Shown one piece after another: positions 23,620 to 35,987 of a DNA stretch of 64,000 nucleotides; the first letter of the stretch is position 1, and each line of letters opens with the position of its first letter. Made by a program: the position numbers and the translations under genes. This DNA comes from Coleophoma eucalyptorum (lineage: Eukaryota > Ascomycota > Leotiomycetes > Helotiales > Dermateaceae): assembly GCA_026120035.1 (NCBI GenBank), contig JALRME010000003.1, positions 558,001-622,000 on the forward strand, written 5' to 3'. The notes below the pieces were generated by a model. It did not search any database and was not told the DNA's origin. It worked only from the letters and a program-made list of their open reading frames with translations.

Positions 23620-25750
23620 TTAGACGGTTCCTCTTGCAACAAATTTCTCTGGCAAGTCCACCGTTCTGGCTCTCAGGTATTCGCAAACATTCTTCCCGAG
23701 AGTATCATAAGTGCTGCAGGCATCATAACCACGATCAAGATGATCGTGCAGAAGGAAATGCTACAAATACGAAGTCAGCATCTTTCCAATATCACAGAGA
23801 TTCTCCAAGAGAACTTACAACAGCGCGAATGTTAGGCATCTCGAATCGATCAATGCTCAACGATTTAGGGCTTTCCTCCGGACCAAGCAATTCTCGGATA
23901 CGGTCAATAGTCAAGAAACTCCTGAGCCAATCCCACTCATCATCATGACGAACAAACAAGCCAACGTTAGCATCAGAGCACTTGTCACCAGAACGACCGA
24001 GCACGATCTTGCCTAGTGGAAGTCGGACTGTAGGGCCGAAGGAGGCGAGGTCAACTGGGTTCTTGGTCTCATATGATGGCTGTTGGCGGTCGTAGGTGCG
24101 GAACTCGGGAGCTAATGGCATTTCGATAATTGGCTCCGGTGCATCGAAGAGGAGGTGGACCCGTTGCTGGAGTTGCTCTTGTGGGAGGAGTGCTGGGTGA
24201 TATTCATAATATGGCTTGCCTTCAGCTTGTCGCATGTCATTACCGAGTGAGGCGCCCTGGAAAGGTAAAAAAAGAAGTTAGCCGAGCTGCTGTATACTCT
24301 TGTCTTACAGATTACAGAACAGAGAAAATACTTACGGGACAACTCTGGAGGAATGTAACCATACTTCTTCGGAAGAAGCCATCGGGGTTGCGCATCTTGA
24401 GCAGATCTCTGTCCTTGGTCTGTGCAAAGATGCGGAAATCTACGGTTGCAACATCCTGGTTCCGTGCATCTACGATGGAGGTTCCATTCTGCATGAACTT
24501 CAAGGTTGTGAACTTCTTGAGAACCTCCTCGCCTAGCTCGTACTTAATCTGCTCTTCGGTCCAGCGGCACTTCTCCTCGATGTCTAGACCAACAAGGTAG
24601 ACATGGTACTCGGCTTGCCAGCCTGCTAACCCGGTGATTCTACGCGCTGTCAGTGGACCTCGTTCTTGACCCTGCAGTGATTCTGGACTTACCCAACTTT
24701 GGTGGTTGGTGGAGGAGGAAGACCCTTGACTCCTGAAACCTTGACTTGATCCTCTCCAACCTGCTCGATCTTGATACCTTCAAGCTGAGCAGTTACATCG
24801 CAGTTATAATATTGTGGTCCTTGAATCTCGTAGAGTAGCTGGGATGTAACCGAGTTTACAGTCATACAGCCACCGGTATTCTTCTCCTTAGACATGACGG
24901 CGTGTCCATTGTAGTCGATAGCTGCTATTGGGAATCCGAGGTTGATATGCTTGCCCTTCTTCAAGAGATCCTTGAAGTCGGCGCTGTACCCTCCACTCAC
25001 GTAAGCTGCACACTCAAGTAAATGGCCGATGATCAGGGAACCAGCTAGTTGGTCGAACTGGTCGGCCTTCCATTGATGCCACCAGCTGGAAATTGTTAGT
25101 CAACGCTCAGAGAAGGACTTGACAGGCAACACTTACGCAGCAGCACCAATAATTGGGGAAGCATCAGAGACACGACCACAGATGACAATATCAGCACCCT
25201 CGGTTAAAGCTCTCGCAATACCAAGACCACCAAGATAACATTGAGCGCACACAGGCTCCAAGCCCCATTCCTGAACGGACTTGTTGTGCATAATACTGCG
25301 GAAACCCTCGCCCTTGTTCAACATGCTTTTGACCGTACCCGTAACCTCATCTCCCTCAATCCAAGCGACCTTTAAGTCATGGCCACGTTCCTGGACCTTC
25401 TTCTGGACCAGCTTGGCCAAAATCTCACAGTCGCTTGCCCCAGCATTAACTGCAAGCTTGATTTTTCGGCGCGCAAGATCATCGATGGCTGGCATGAAGC
25501 AATCCATGAAATTCTCTGCAAACATGGCATTCTCAACTTGTTCTTCGAAGGTGAGGGCTTTACCGGCGAGCTGAGCTTGCTTTTGAATCTTGCCCGTTCC
25601 GTGGATGGTCATTGTCATCTCGGATAGCCAGTCGCCGACAATAACGTCGACATCTTCGTTGGCTGCTAAGCTGGAAATGGCTCGTACTCTGTCGGAGAAT
25701 CCTCCAGAGGCACCTGCCACTCGGACGGGACGTTGAATAGCTGGTGTCAT
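23620..25750 (-). CDS. AtuA/DUF1446-family protein (acyclic terpene utilisation-like)
   Basis: Five exons (25750-25137, 25085-24693, 24639-24336, 24256-23819, 23760-23620) give 629 residues with consistent phases. The N-terminal half is a full DUF1446 domain: RVAGASGGFSDR, VIVGDWLSEMTM, VNAGASDCE, ICGRVSDASP and MTVNSVTSQLLYEIQGP. The C-terminal half (about 490-629) resembles the AtuA C-terminal region, including LGRSGDKCSDANVGLF. AtuA is named from Pseudomonas citronellol/geraniol catabolism, but its reaction is not settled and fungal members are uncharacterised. It is divergent from an SDR across a 1.18-kb shared promoter. Confidence 0.88.
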
Positions 25751-26928
25751 TTTGAGAAGCCCCGCAGTCTTTGGTAGTGAATTATGTCTTATACAGCAAT
25801 CTCAAATTACAACCGACAATGGACTGGAGAGATAAGGGCTGTATTGTAGTTATTTCTGATTAATAGAATATCCTCATCCTAGGGCGTCTCTCCTTCATAA
25901 GTACTCGAGCACCATGCGGGGCACATCCCACTACATCAAGCTCCCAGCTATGCTTGCCGCACTTCCACCTAGGGGACTTTTCCACCCGAAGATACGCTGG
26001 ATCTGGGCCAGCCATGTCTACGGTAAATATTTTCCCCAGGGGAAAAGGGATCGCCGTGGCCTGGTCAGAATGTGGGGAAAGGGTTCCAGATTGTGCTTTA
26101 GGTAGGCCGGGTGCTCCAGCAAGAGCTAGGAATATCTTCCCGACGATCCCCTAGCCTTGGCTGTGTTGTAGGAGACTGACGCGGAAAACGATTCGCTTGG
26201 GCAAGCTAAATTGAGGGGAAACTGGTCAGCTGATCCGCGGATGTTAGGGAACGTAAAACGTAGCAGCTTGGTTCTGTGGAAGACCGTCTTTGAGACGAAT
26301 AGATGAAGCTGTTGCTCTGAGGGGGGTTCATTGAAGTAGCATTTCTGAAGATGTCTTGATGGTAACAGCAACCGATTAATTTCCAAACTCCACAACTCAA
26401 GAGCGGGTTGCTCGCTTACTCGGTCTAAAAACCTGTACCAAAGGAGAGCCTGAAGTTATCGGACAATAGCAAGTGGCTAAAGAATAGACTATTGGAGCTG
26501 GATTGGCATATGTAGGACCAAACATGGCAATCAAACCAGGTTCATAGTTCGAATTTCCCTCGCCAACCCATGCCAGCGTTTTACATTGCTTGTTCGGCTT
26601 AAGTACATCCAGCTTGTCCCCTCAGAGCGTGTCCGCGTGCTCGCTTCTGTCCATGCCATTTTAAGACGACAGGCAGCCAGGTGCGCGCCACTAGGCTCTT
26701 TGTATAAGATCCTTTACCTCCTTACCTTAGCAACACCTCACTTGTATCCTCATTATATCTTATTTTCAAATTCTTGAAGCCCTTCCAACTCAAATATCTC
26801 AAATTCCGCAGCAGCTTTGGATGTGATCTGCTACATACAATTTCAAGTACCGATCAGCTGGCAACAAACCCATAACTATAACCTTAATTATATTTTTATC
26901 TGCTTGTAATTCCTGCATTTCATACAAG
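25751..26928. other. Divergent promoter region, AtuA-like / SDR
   Basis: 1.18 kb between head-to-head genes. Contains CreA-like motifs (GCGGGG at 25916-25921, CCCCAG at 26034-26039, GTGGGG at 26072-26077) and a perfect palindrome listed separately. No gene recognised. Confidence 0.45.
26030..26046. promoter_or_regulatory. 17-bp perfect palindrome with CreA-like core
   Basis: TTTTCCCC-A-GGGGAAAA, with eight-base arms around a central A, in the AtuA-like/SDR divergent promoter. Could be a regulator-binding site; function inferred only. Confidence 0.4.
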
Positions 26929-27750
26929 ATGGCTTCAATGCTAGGGAAGGTCATAGCCATCACAGGCGGTGCGTCAGGCATGGGTCTCGCAGCAGCACGA
27001 CTACTTGCCGCGCGAGGAGCTAAAGTATCTATTGCCGACGTGCAAGGAGATCTACTGCAAGATGCTGCTAAACTCATCAAGTCAGACGGAAAAGGAGATG
27101 TCATGACTTCTATAGTCGATGTGCGCGACTCCAACTCGGTAGCGAGCTGGATGAAAGATACGAAAGAAAATTTCGGAGCACTGGACGGCGCAGCGAACAT
27201 TGCTGGTGTTTTCCGGAATTTTCCTGGAGGGACAGTCGCAACTGAAGATGAGAAGAATTGGGATTTTATGCTTGGAGTCAACCTGACGGGTGTGATGCAT
27301 TGTTTAAGAGCACAACTCCCAATTATGAAAGATGGTGGTAGTATTGTGAATGCTGCTAGCATCCTTGGCCTACAAGGTTCTGTTGGTTGTGCTGCATATG
27401 CAGCTTCGAAGCATGGTGTTATTGGATTGACTCGCTCAGCTGCAAAAGAAGTCGGGTCGAGAGGAATCCGGGTGAACTGTATAGCACCGTAAGTAAATCA
27501 CTTGTCGAAAATTATGAAGAATCTGTTGACTGATTCGGCAACTAGTGGATATATCCAGACACCTATGCTCACAGCTGCAAGAGCTGACCCAAATGCCGAG
27601 GAGCAGAAAGAAGGAGGTGCTGCTTCTGTTGCACTGGGAAGAATGGGCCAAGCTGAAGAAGTTGCTCCGTTGATTGCTTTCCTATTAAGTCACGAGGCGA
27701 GCTTCATCAGTGGACAATGCTATGGTATTGATGGAGGATGGAACTGCTAG
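26929..27750 (+). CDS. Short-chain dehydrogenase/reductase (FabG/3-oxoacyl reductase-like)
   Basis: Exons 26929-27488 and 27546-27750 give 254 residues, the classical SDR length. TGGASGMG sits at residues 12-19, the D of VSIADV suggests NAD(H) preference, NIAG is near 90, YAASKHG (catalytic Tyr/Lys) near 157-161, and the PGYIQTPML and ISGQCYGIDGGW segments close the fold. It resembles levodione- or cyclohexanol-type dehydrogenases more than the first SDR. Substrate not readable. Its divergent partner is the AtuA-like gene, so co-regulation is plausible. Confidence 0.9.
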
Positions 27751-28380
27751 TGAATCCAATTGTATGCATTGCATTGCAAAACTGAGTACACGTTCAGTCA
27801 TTTGAACCCAAGTAAAAACATTCAAGGATTTATAGTGCAGCTGGTACACAAGTAAAGCTTTTATAATACTGTTCCTGGATGTTTATTCCACTTCCATATT
27901 GCATTCTGACGGGTCGTAACTAACGAGGTAATAGCCTAGGGCAGAAAGAGACGAATTCTCAGTGACAATACCAGGCGCTGCTATTCGCTCAAGACGAATC
28001 TTCCCATCCATATCAACGGTCATACGATTGCTAAATAAGGTACAGAGTGCGGGGATGGTTTGACGTGGAGTCCGGCAAAGCTAAATATTGGGGAAACTTG
28101 CTCGGCCAGGGATGGGGATGTTCGGGAGTCTTTACGCGAGCTCCAGAAGCCACCGCCAATCGACCAGATGCATAGGAGAATCGCCTCTGCATGCCCTATT
28201 AGGTTTCATGGAAGCGTGAGCAAACCCAAACCCTCTCTCTCTCTCTGGGTTGTCTGATAGCTTGGAAGCGAGAAAATACCTCCGACCTATAAAGCACTCT
28301 TCATTTCCAACATGTATAAGATAAATTGGGTTTTACTTTATACCAAGACTAGGAGACTCAAGTAGGTTTTGCAAGCAAGA
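27751..28380. other. Intergenic: SDR to CYP65-like P450
   Basis: 630 bp, with a CT dinucleotide run at 28232-28246 and a TATA box at 28288. A short chance ORF overlaps the CT run. Confidence 0.5.
28288..28293 (+). promoter_or_regulatory. TATA box of CYP65-like P450
   Basis: TATAAA 93 bp before the proposed ATG at 28381. Confidence 0.5.
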
Positions 28381-30264
28381 ATGGATCAATTGGCAACAGA
28401 ACTCGGAAGAGTTATTACCAACAGCTCAAGAGTTGTCCTAGGTCTTGGGTTTCTGAGTATCAGCAGCATCTTGTATTTTCTGTGGACCATTGTCTATAAT
28501 CTCTACTTCCATCCCCTAGCCAAATTCCCAGGACCAAAGATCAATGCTATATCAGATGTGAGTCGTGCAAAATTTTCACCCACCCACCCACTGACATTTT
28601 CACAGCTTCCCGGTGTAGTATGGGTTCTCCGTGGTCGCCTACCCATGGAGACCCGAAAGCTGCATGAAAAATACGGATCTGTAGTGCGACTCAGTCCAAA
28701 CGAGTTAGCATTCAATACCGTCGGAGCGTGGAATGACATTTATGGCCATCGTAACGGCCGGCAGGATCTTAACAAGGATCCAATTCACGTTGGAGCAGTA
28801 GACCCCCTCCCTGGAGTCCAGACAATCTCTATGGCAGATCATGCCAATCATGCGCGCCAGCGCAAAGCGCTCTCTCATGGCTTCTCCAAGAAAGCTTTGT
28901 GGGAGCAAGAGGGTATCGTTCAAGGCTTTGTGGACAAACTCATGAAGAAGTTCCATGGTTTCGCTGAGCGTAAGGAAGTCTTCGATATCGTCAAGTGGTA
29001 CAATTTCGTCACCTTCGATGTTATTGGAGATTTGTCGTTTGGAGAATCTTTTGGCTGCCTGGATCGTGGAGATTTTCATTTCTGGATCTCTGTCATATTT
29101 GATGCTGTCAAGGCTGGTGCCATTGAGCAAGCTACTCGACGATTTGCTACTGCCGGATCGACAACCCAGATTCTCATGACAAAGCTAATTCCGAGCACCT
29201 TGAGGAAACAGCGTGCAGATCATCTCGCTTACAGTCGGGACAAAGTCATGAGGTGAGTGGATTCTCAGATAGATATCTAATCGAGCTCTCTGTCACAGTC
29301 AACTGATGATGTGTCAATTCCAGACGTCTAAATGATACCAAGAATCAGAGGAAAGACTTCATATACTATATCCTGAAGCAAGCCGAGGTCTATGATCTAT
29401 CACAAGATGAAGTCATTGTCAATGCTGCACTATTTATGTAAGTCTATTGCTCTAGATCTAAGCTACGGAAAGGATATCCATGGAATCAGCTGACCATAAC
29501 GATCACAGCGTCGCTGGGAGTGAGACAACAGCAAGCTCACTGGCATCGCTCACCAACAACCTTCTCCGCCATCCTGAAACATATGCCAAGCTCAAGGCAG
29601 AGATCCGAAGCGCTTTCACTTCCGAGGATGAGATCAATCTTGCAAGAGTGAACGATTTACCTTACTTAAGTGCTTGCATTGAAGAAGGTCTTCGCATCTT
29701 TCCTCCAGCCCCTATTGGTTTCTTGAGAACAATTCAGCCCGGGGGCGATGTTGTTGATGGGCAGCACATTCCAGGAGGCGTAAGTTATATCTGATCAGTT
29801 TCTAAAGCCCAATCTCTTTTACAGTGACTGACATATCTTTCTAGACTTCTGTCTCAGTCAGTTCATGGTGTGCGCACCATAGCCCAGACAATTTCGTCGA
29901 GCCAGACAGCTTTATACCCGAGCGCTGGCTCGGAAGTGAGAAATTTACAGATGAGAAGAAGCTGGCCTTCCGTCCCTTCTCACTGGGCCCAAGAGGATGT
30001 ATTGGAAAAGAGTAAGAAAACCTAGAGCTCATAATAGTGTAGCTGGATCGCTACCCCTCGAACAATTTGCTGACCTATATGTTATTTAGCTTGTCATACC
30101 TTGAGATGAGACTGGTGTTAGCACGCACGATTTGGAATTTCGACCTTGCCAATGCTGATAGTGCCGTGGAATGGGATGCTGAGGGTGACATGCAACGTAT
30201 GAAGGCTTTCTCAACCTGGCAGAAACCTCACTTGAATGTCATTGCCACAAAGGTCAGGAGATAG
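28381..30264 (+). CDS. Cytochrome P450, CYP65/isotrichodermin C-15 hydroxylase-like
   Basis: Six exons (28381-28557, 28606-29252, 29324-29437, 29509-29779, 29845-30011, 30090-30264) give 516 residues. One N-terminal membrane helix is followed by the FHPLAKFPGPK hinge, ADHANHARQRKALSHGFS (C-helix), VAGSETTAS (I-helix, about 313-321), EEGLR (ExxR, about 370), PERW and FSLGPRGCIGKD (haem loop, about 446-457). This pattern is typical of the CYP65 group, which includes toxin- and polyketide-modifying enzymes; the family name does not tell the substrate. Intron 1 (28558-28605) is 48 nt and lacks a stop in frame, so simple ORF calling reads through it. Confidence 0.9.
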
Positions 30265-30844
30265 CCGTACTTGCTGGGTTGGTTTGCGGCTAGGTATGGC
30301 CATATATCAGCAGACGATGAGAATAATCGTCTTTCTAGTATCTTTATCTTTACATTTCAGTTAATTCTCTCGAGAAAGTCTGTTTATTGCCCTTCTGTGT
30401 ATTGAAAGGTCAATAGTGTGATGATTGAAATTTACAATCTCAATAGATCATTTGTATACATAGAGCCGTGATCGCTATAATGGCTTCTCCACATCGTGTC
30501 TCACGGCAATTAAACAATTGAATACTTCTTAATTGCCGGGTTGTGCTAGGAAGTTTCCAAGTATCAAACCGAGTCCAATGCATAGTCACCACTAACAACC
30601 TGATACAGTTAAACCAGCTGCTCGCTATGCGGAAAACGATTTCCTCGCCCGCTTCCCCAACATCCACTATTCCACCCCGCACGAACTACGCTTCCCTGCA
30701 AACACCCACCAAATGCCAGTGGAATTGTTAAGCAAGCGGATCTTCGAGCCGATAGCATGTAACGCATTCAGAACGCATTCTCTCAGATGTGCAAAAAAAA
30801 AAATTGCATCACAAAGCAGATCCCAGAAACCCGACCTGAATTAA
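30265..30844. other. Intergenic: P450 3' side and Zn2Cys6 gene promoter
   Basis: 580 bp between two plus-strand genes; nothing further seen except an A10 run near 30795. Confidence 0.5.
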
Positions 30845-32985
30845 ATGGCCCACTTCGAAGGAGCTGGCGCCGACTATCCGCGGAAGAGAACCGCCATTGC
30901 AGTAAGCCCGTGAAAAAACTGCATTCTAAAAGACAGGGGTTTTAAAGCAAAATTGTGTTGTAGTGCGAGATATGCCGAGCGCGACGGAGTAAATGTGATG
31001 CCAAAAAGCCTTCATGTTCAAAATGCACAGAACTCGAGGTAGAATGTGTATACAGGAAGCCTAATCTTTGGGACAGGTAACAATGATGCCACGAGCCCTC
31101 CGAAAATGAATCTCGAAGTGATTGACAAGTATCAGGGAACCCGTCACGGCAGCTGCCAGTGCCGCTCTGAATAAGGTTGATGATCGACTCGATCAGATCC
31201 AAAACTCGATAGCTTCACTCACTCAACAAGTATACAACATAGCAAGGCCAGGCAGCTCTCATGAATTTACAGTAGATTATACATACTCGCCGTCGAATAC
31301 ATCAACCTTCGATTCAAGATCCAGAGCTGGAGGTCCAACATATGGCACAGCCAATAGCACGAGGCCATATGGCCATCGAATGCCCAATCTCATGACTTTC
31401 ATTGCACCGCCATCCCTTGGAGGTTTCTCATACGACAACGGATCACAATTCTACACCGGCGAAGTTTCTCAAGGGGATATTCTTTTTGCTAGTGTCGAGC
31501 ACGCGCTTATGAATAATGTCCAAGCGGACTTTTCGCCTCAGACTTGTTGGAGATTGCAGCGAGCTTTTGTGAGTGGACTTCTGAGATGGATGCCACTTAT
31601 TGATGATGAGACTTGTTTTCAACATGTTCAGGCTGCGTCTGTAAGTAATTACTCCGACAAGAGTGTTTCTTCGTGCTTGGCACTGCTTGTCTTCGCCATT
31701 GGTGCTATGGCGGTGGATGGACATCTATATCATGAAGACCCCCGGGAACTACCGGGCTTTGAGTATTTCGTTCTTGCATATGAGATTATGAGAGACATGA
31801 GGCTACCAATGGGAGATATCAATGTCCTTCAGTGTAGGACTTTGCAAGCGTGAGTACACTTGAATTTTCTAGTGAGGTGCAAGTTCTGAAATTATATGGC
31901 CAGGATTTATCTATGTTTCGCTATGCGCCCTGTTCAGTCTTGGAACGAGATCAACAAAACGTCCCGGGAATGCATGATTATGCTCAAGACGAATTGGACA
32001 ATGAGGGGAGGTGCGGATGCAGACATGAAGGGGAGGACATTCTGGATGGCATATGTAATCGAGAAGTATGCTCAATCATGGGATATCATGAACTCAATTT
32101 TGATACTAAATTTTTCAACAGCGAGCTTGAGGTCTGCTTAGAGCTTCCTTCGAGTGGAATGCGGATATTTCAAGAGAGACTGTCGCTACCAACAAGTTCC
32201 GTTGACGAGGAAGGTCTCTACTATTTCTTAGCTCTAATATCCTTACGAAGACTGCTTATAGAAGTGATCGAGACCATTGGATTCAAATGTAAGTACAGTT
32301 ATTATTTTACCACTTGAGCATATACTGATATAACACCAAAGTTGGGCGAGCAATTTACGCTCCCATTGTGGCAGTCGAGCTCCGCAATCAGATCCGAAGC
32401 TGGCACGATCATCTCCCAACGTCTCTACGCTTCGCATTGGATGCAACGCCACTATTCGATTTGAGAAAAGCCTATCTTCGGAGCCAATGGTTTTGCCTAT
32501 CAAGCGTAATCTACTGGCCATTCGTGCTTAGACATGTTGAGAATTTAGCAGCCGCTGCGGAGGAGGGGGATCAGATAGTATCGGATGATGAATTGAATGA
32601 GAGAGCTGCTGTGCACGAGAGGGCGAAAGAATGCGTGGAGTTTTGTGTGTTGCATCTCAGAGCCTCGGAGGGAATCATGATGCAAAAGACTTTTGTGTCA
32701 CATTCGAGTATTAGGGCGTAAGTTGATTCTTCTGGATTTCTGTACTAACTGGTACTGATTTATGATGCCTTTAGGTTTTATGCGATTGCAATGGGTCTAC
32801 TACTCGCATACCAGCCTGTGTATAATTGTGCTCCACCTTCAGATATTGTACTTGTGTTTGAACGCTCTCTGGTTATCCTAGGATTGTGGGATAAGGTTCC
32901 ATTCATGAAAGAACCATTAAGGCGCATTCATCACTTTGCGGAGGAGGCTGGATGGTTCCAGACACGCCCGAGAATTCCTGAATAA
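30845..32985 (+). CDS. Zn2Cys6 transcription factor with fungal-specific middle domain (regulator 1)
   Basis: Seven exons (30845-30901, 30964-31076, 31136-31849, 31904-32065, 32122-32288, 32342-32717, 32775-32985) give 599 residues. The Zn2Cys6 cluster is C20-X2-C23-X6-C30-X6-C37-X2-C40-X6-C47, and exon 2 starts exactly at C20. A short coiled coil (residues about 62-90) follows, then the Fungal_trans domain with RPVQSWNEI and ELEVCLELPSSGM. The gene sits between a P450 and an MFS pump and converges with the pump at only 76 bp, so it is a good candidate local regulator. Target genes are inferred. Confidence 0.88.
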
Positions 32986-33061
32986 AGGAAGATCTTAGAA
33001 TTATCTCTATAAATATATATAAGAATTTCTTATGGAAGCATTCTCTTCAGATCCTCTTTAC

Positions 33062-34979
33062 TCAGTGAAATTTATTTCTGTTTGCAAGGTCTGTATTTTC
33101 CATGTAAACTTCAATCTTGTCGTTCATCTTTGGATTGATATCCTTGCAACAGAGACAAGCGGCGATACCAACCACACCAAAGGCAAGAGAGGTGTACGCT
33201 GTCAGCTGAATCCCGTGCTCATAAGCAACTTGAGTTGCCTTCCCAACAGCAGTAACAACAGCACTAGAGTAATTCTCCGCCAGTGTAGACGTGCCTAGAG
33301 CACCCATCAATGACGTAACTTCCGATGATGGAAGACCTGCTGCTACTGCAGCAGCAGGAACGAGTTTGGCAGTCCATTTCGTTACTGTATTGGTCATGAC
33401 GGCGGTATAAACAGCTGTAGCCACAGCACCCCCAGCAAACCTAGTAGTACCAGAGACACCTCCACTGATACCAAGATCTTTCTGATCAACTCCCATCTGA
33501 CCGATAGCAATACAAAGGTAAATAGCAGCACCATATGCAGCTTGCGAAATGAAGACAAATATAATCATCATGCCCTTTCTCTGTGGTGTTCCAAGAGCAA
33601 GCAAGACTCCAAACACAACCATTATAAAGGTATATCCCGATAGCTGCCAATTCCATCTCTTGATTTTCGAGCCGAAAAAGCTAAGAAAGATCACACCAGA
33701 TAGAATAGCAAGACCTTGTACAGTCGAAAGTACACTTGCGTACCTCCAGTCGCTAGTGTCTTTCAAGTAGAAGACGTTGATCATGGTAGGCCAGATGATG
33801 CTACTTGAATAGTAGAACATATTGACGACTGCTATTGCAACACATGGCGCAGTCAAGTCTCTACCTCTGCCAGAGGTGAATACTCGAGTTGGTGTTAATG
33901 GGTGCTTTATCCATCCACGTCTTTGGCCGATGGTTTCCCACAAGACAAAAGCGATTAGGAAGACTGCACCAATCACCAGGCAGGCCACTACATGCACATT
34001 AGATGATGGAAATACGGTTGTGTAGATAATTCCTGCGAGGAAAGGCGTCGCTCCCAAGATGAACAAAATCATTCCTGTGGTATGTTAGAACAAATCGATC
34101 AGTATGTGAGGAGTTTCCATACCCAAATAATCCATTTCTCGGAAAACCTGTCCATAAGGCAAGCCATTCGGATGCTTGGGCGGATGGTACAAAAGGTAGA
34201 GTCCTACAAAGGACAAGGCTTGGAGAATTGCCGTAGGGTAGAAGTTCCATCGCCAGGTGCCAGAAACAAAGCCATATCGAGCTGTTACCGGACCTACGGT
34301 GACGGCAACCAGGGTAGCAAGGTCTGCAAAAACCACTCCTAGATGACGCCATTTATTTGGCAATAGCTCTGGTAACGCAAATGCTGCCATCTGGCAATTC
34401 GCACCGCCAAAGCCAGTAATTGCCATACCTGCCGTAATCGCAGGGGCTGACTTTGCAGTTGCGATGACCAAGTGACCGACAAAGCAGATTAAATTGCCAC
34501 CAACAAGAAACCAACGCCTACCCAGAAGATCTGTATTGGCACCACTTAAAATAGAGGTTAGTGAACTTAAGTATCTGAGCGAAGTACAGTGATGTACTCA
34601 CGCAATCATGAAGCAAACCGTAATTGCCAGCGACCAACTAGGTATAAACCCTACAACATCGTTATGAAACAGCTCCTAGGAAGGTGTAATTCTATCACTC
34701 TAACATACAAATGTATTCTGCAGGAGTGCCGAATGAAGCTGTAACTTCAGACTGGATAGCAGCGAAGACAGGAATTGGCCAAAAGGAAAGCCCATAGCCC
34801 ATGGAAAGAATCTTCAAATATCATTAAGCAAGCGATATGCAGTCTTTCCATATGACACTTACAAAAACAACAACCCAGGTTTTGGGGGTCACAATAGGAG
34901 GCGGTCCAGAACATTCTTCCGTGGTTGATGGAGTGCCTGGGGCGCTCTCAACTGTTTCTTGCTCAATCTTTTCATCCAT
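33062..34979 (-). CDS. MFS transporter, TRI12-like (DHA2-type drug:H+ antiporter)
   Basis: Five exons (34979-34863, 34811-34709, 34650-34602, 34544-34123, 34074-33062) give 567 residues with about 12-14 membrane helices. MFS motif A reads GANTDLLGRRWFL. The family features YIWFIPSWSLA, ITGFGGANCQMAAFALPELLP and FYPTAILQ match fungal TRI12/siderophore-like pumps. The role would be proton-driven export or uptake at the plasma membrane; direction and substrate are not visible. The cytosolic N-terminus is acidic and Thr/Ser-rich. Its promoter carries a TATA box and a G-rich motif. Confidence 0.87.
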
Positions 34980-35043
34980 TTTGCTGTGTCACTTGCGTAA
35001 GAAAATCTAGATAACAAAGATCTAAAGACGGAAATGTTCTGTG

Positions 35044-35049
35044 TTTATA
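35044..35049 (-). promoter_or_regulatory. TATA box of MFS transporter
   Basis: TATAAA on the minus strand, 65-70 bp before the ATG at 34979. Confidence 0.5.
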
Positions 35050-35256
35050 TGAAATTTAAGATTAGAAGCGTGAAAAAAAAAGAACTCTCCCTTATTCTGA
35101 GTTTCAGCTTTTATGGACTGCTCCTATATCTATATCCGCTTTCTTTGCACACCTGCCAATTGTGTTCTAGCTGCTGCTTATCAAGTATAAACACCCATAC
35201 AGGAAGCAATCCCGTACATCCCCAAGCACTAAGATGTGATATGTGCCCAACAGTGT

Positions 35257-35290
35257 GGGGTAGATGGGCGTGGGGTAGACGGGTGTGGGG
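35257..35290 (+). repeat. G-run tandem repeat, possible G-quadruplex
   Basis: Five G-runs (4,3,4,3,4) separated by loops of 3-5 bases, built on a 15-bp repeat with core GTGGGGTAGA. Lies about 280 bp upstream of the MFS start. Confidence 0.6.
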
Positions 35291-35987
35291 TGCATGTGAG
35301 AAACACAAGCAAAACCAGGAACCACAGGGTGGAAAACGAGAACCGGCTAAGCGATACTGGTAGTTGACCACCTGCATTCGGTATTGGCTTCACCATCAAT
35401 CTAGGCGATATGTGATGGGCGTAGGTTGACAGCATCCAGGATAGCAAAGAACTGTTCTCAAAAAGTCGTCAGAGCTAAGACGATCATGCCCAATTGGAGT
35501 CGCAAGGATAAAACGAGCGAATCGATAAGGAAGGAGAATTTTTGTCTTTGCCAAATAGCTGGGACGAGTCGTTTGCAGCGGTTAGAAGGCACGCCCCGAT
35601 CACCGCAACACGGGCATTAAGGAGTCTACACTGAGCATGCAATATTACGCAGGCTTTAAGAGAATCAGAGAACTGACTTAGAATGTTGGTGGCTTTCCCA
35701 GTAGAGATGCAAGGTAGCTTGTAGCCATAGCTCACTTACGGAGTCCGAGCCTTAAAGTTCGCATATAAGACTTCTAGAATACACACTCGAGCTAACCTCT
35801 AATATTTTGGAATAACTTAGAGCTTTTTTTTCGAGGATTTAATTACAGTCCTTGTGATTATGGCTTTTTTTTCTATGTACAACATATACCTGCACAAGTT
35901 AAGCGACGCTCTCCACACGTCTGTAGCTAGAGAGCTCGGGCTTAGCTTTGTAGCCAGCTGTTTTATATATTACAAAATGCTAGCCAT

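Larger units (their letters stand above)
34980..35987. other. Intergenic: MFS promoter / 2OG-oxygenase 3' side
   Basis: 1 kb holding a TATA box (minus strand), a G-quadruplex-like repeat and AT-rich 3' DNA; no gene recognised. Confidence 0.5.

Noticed and set aside
26530..26570. B-box-like GTTCGAATTTC
   Set aside because: No A-box and no cloverleaf upstream.
28558..28605. Continuous reading frame through P450 intron 1
   Set aside because: The 48-nt segment has clean GTGAGT...CACAG borders and removing it restores the P450 N-terminal alignment.
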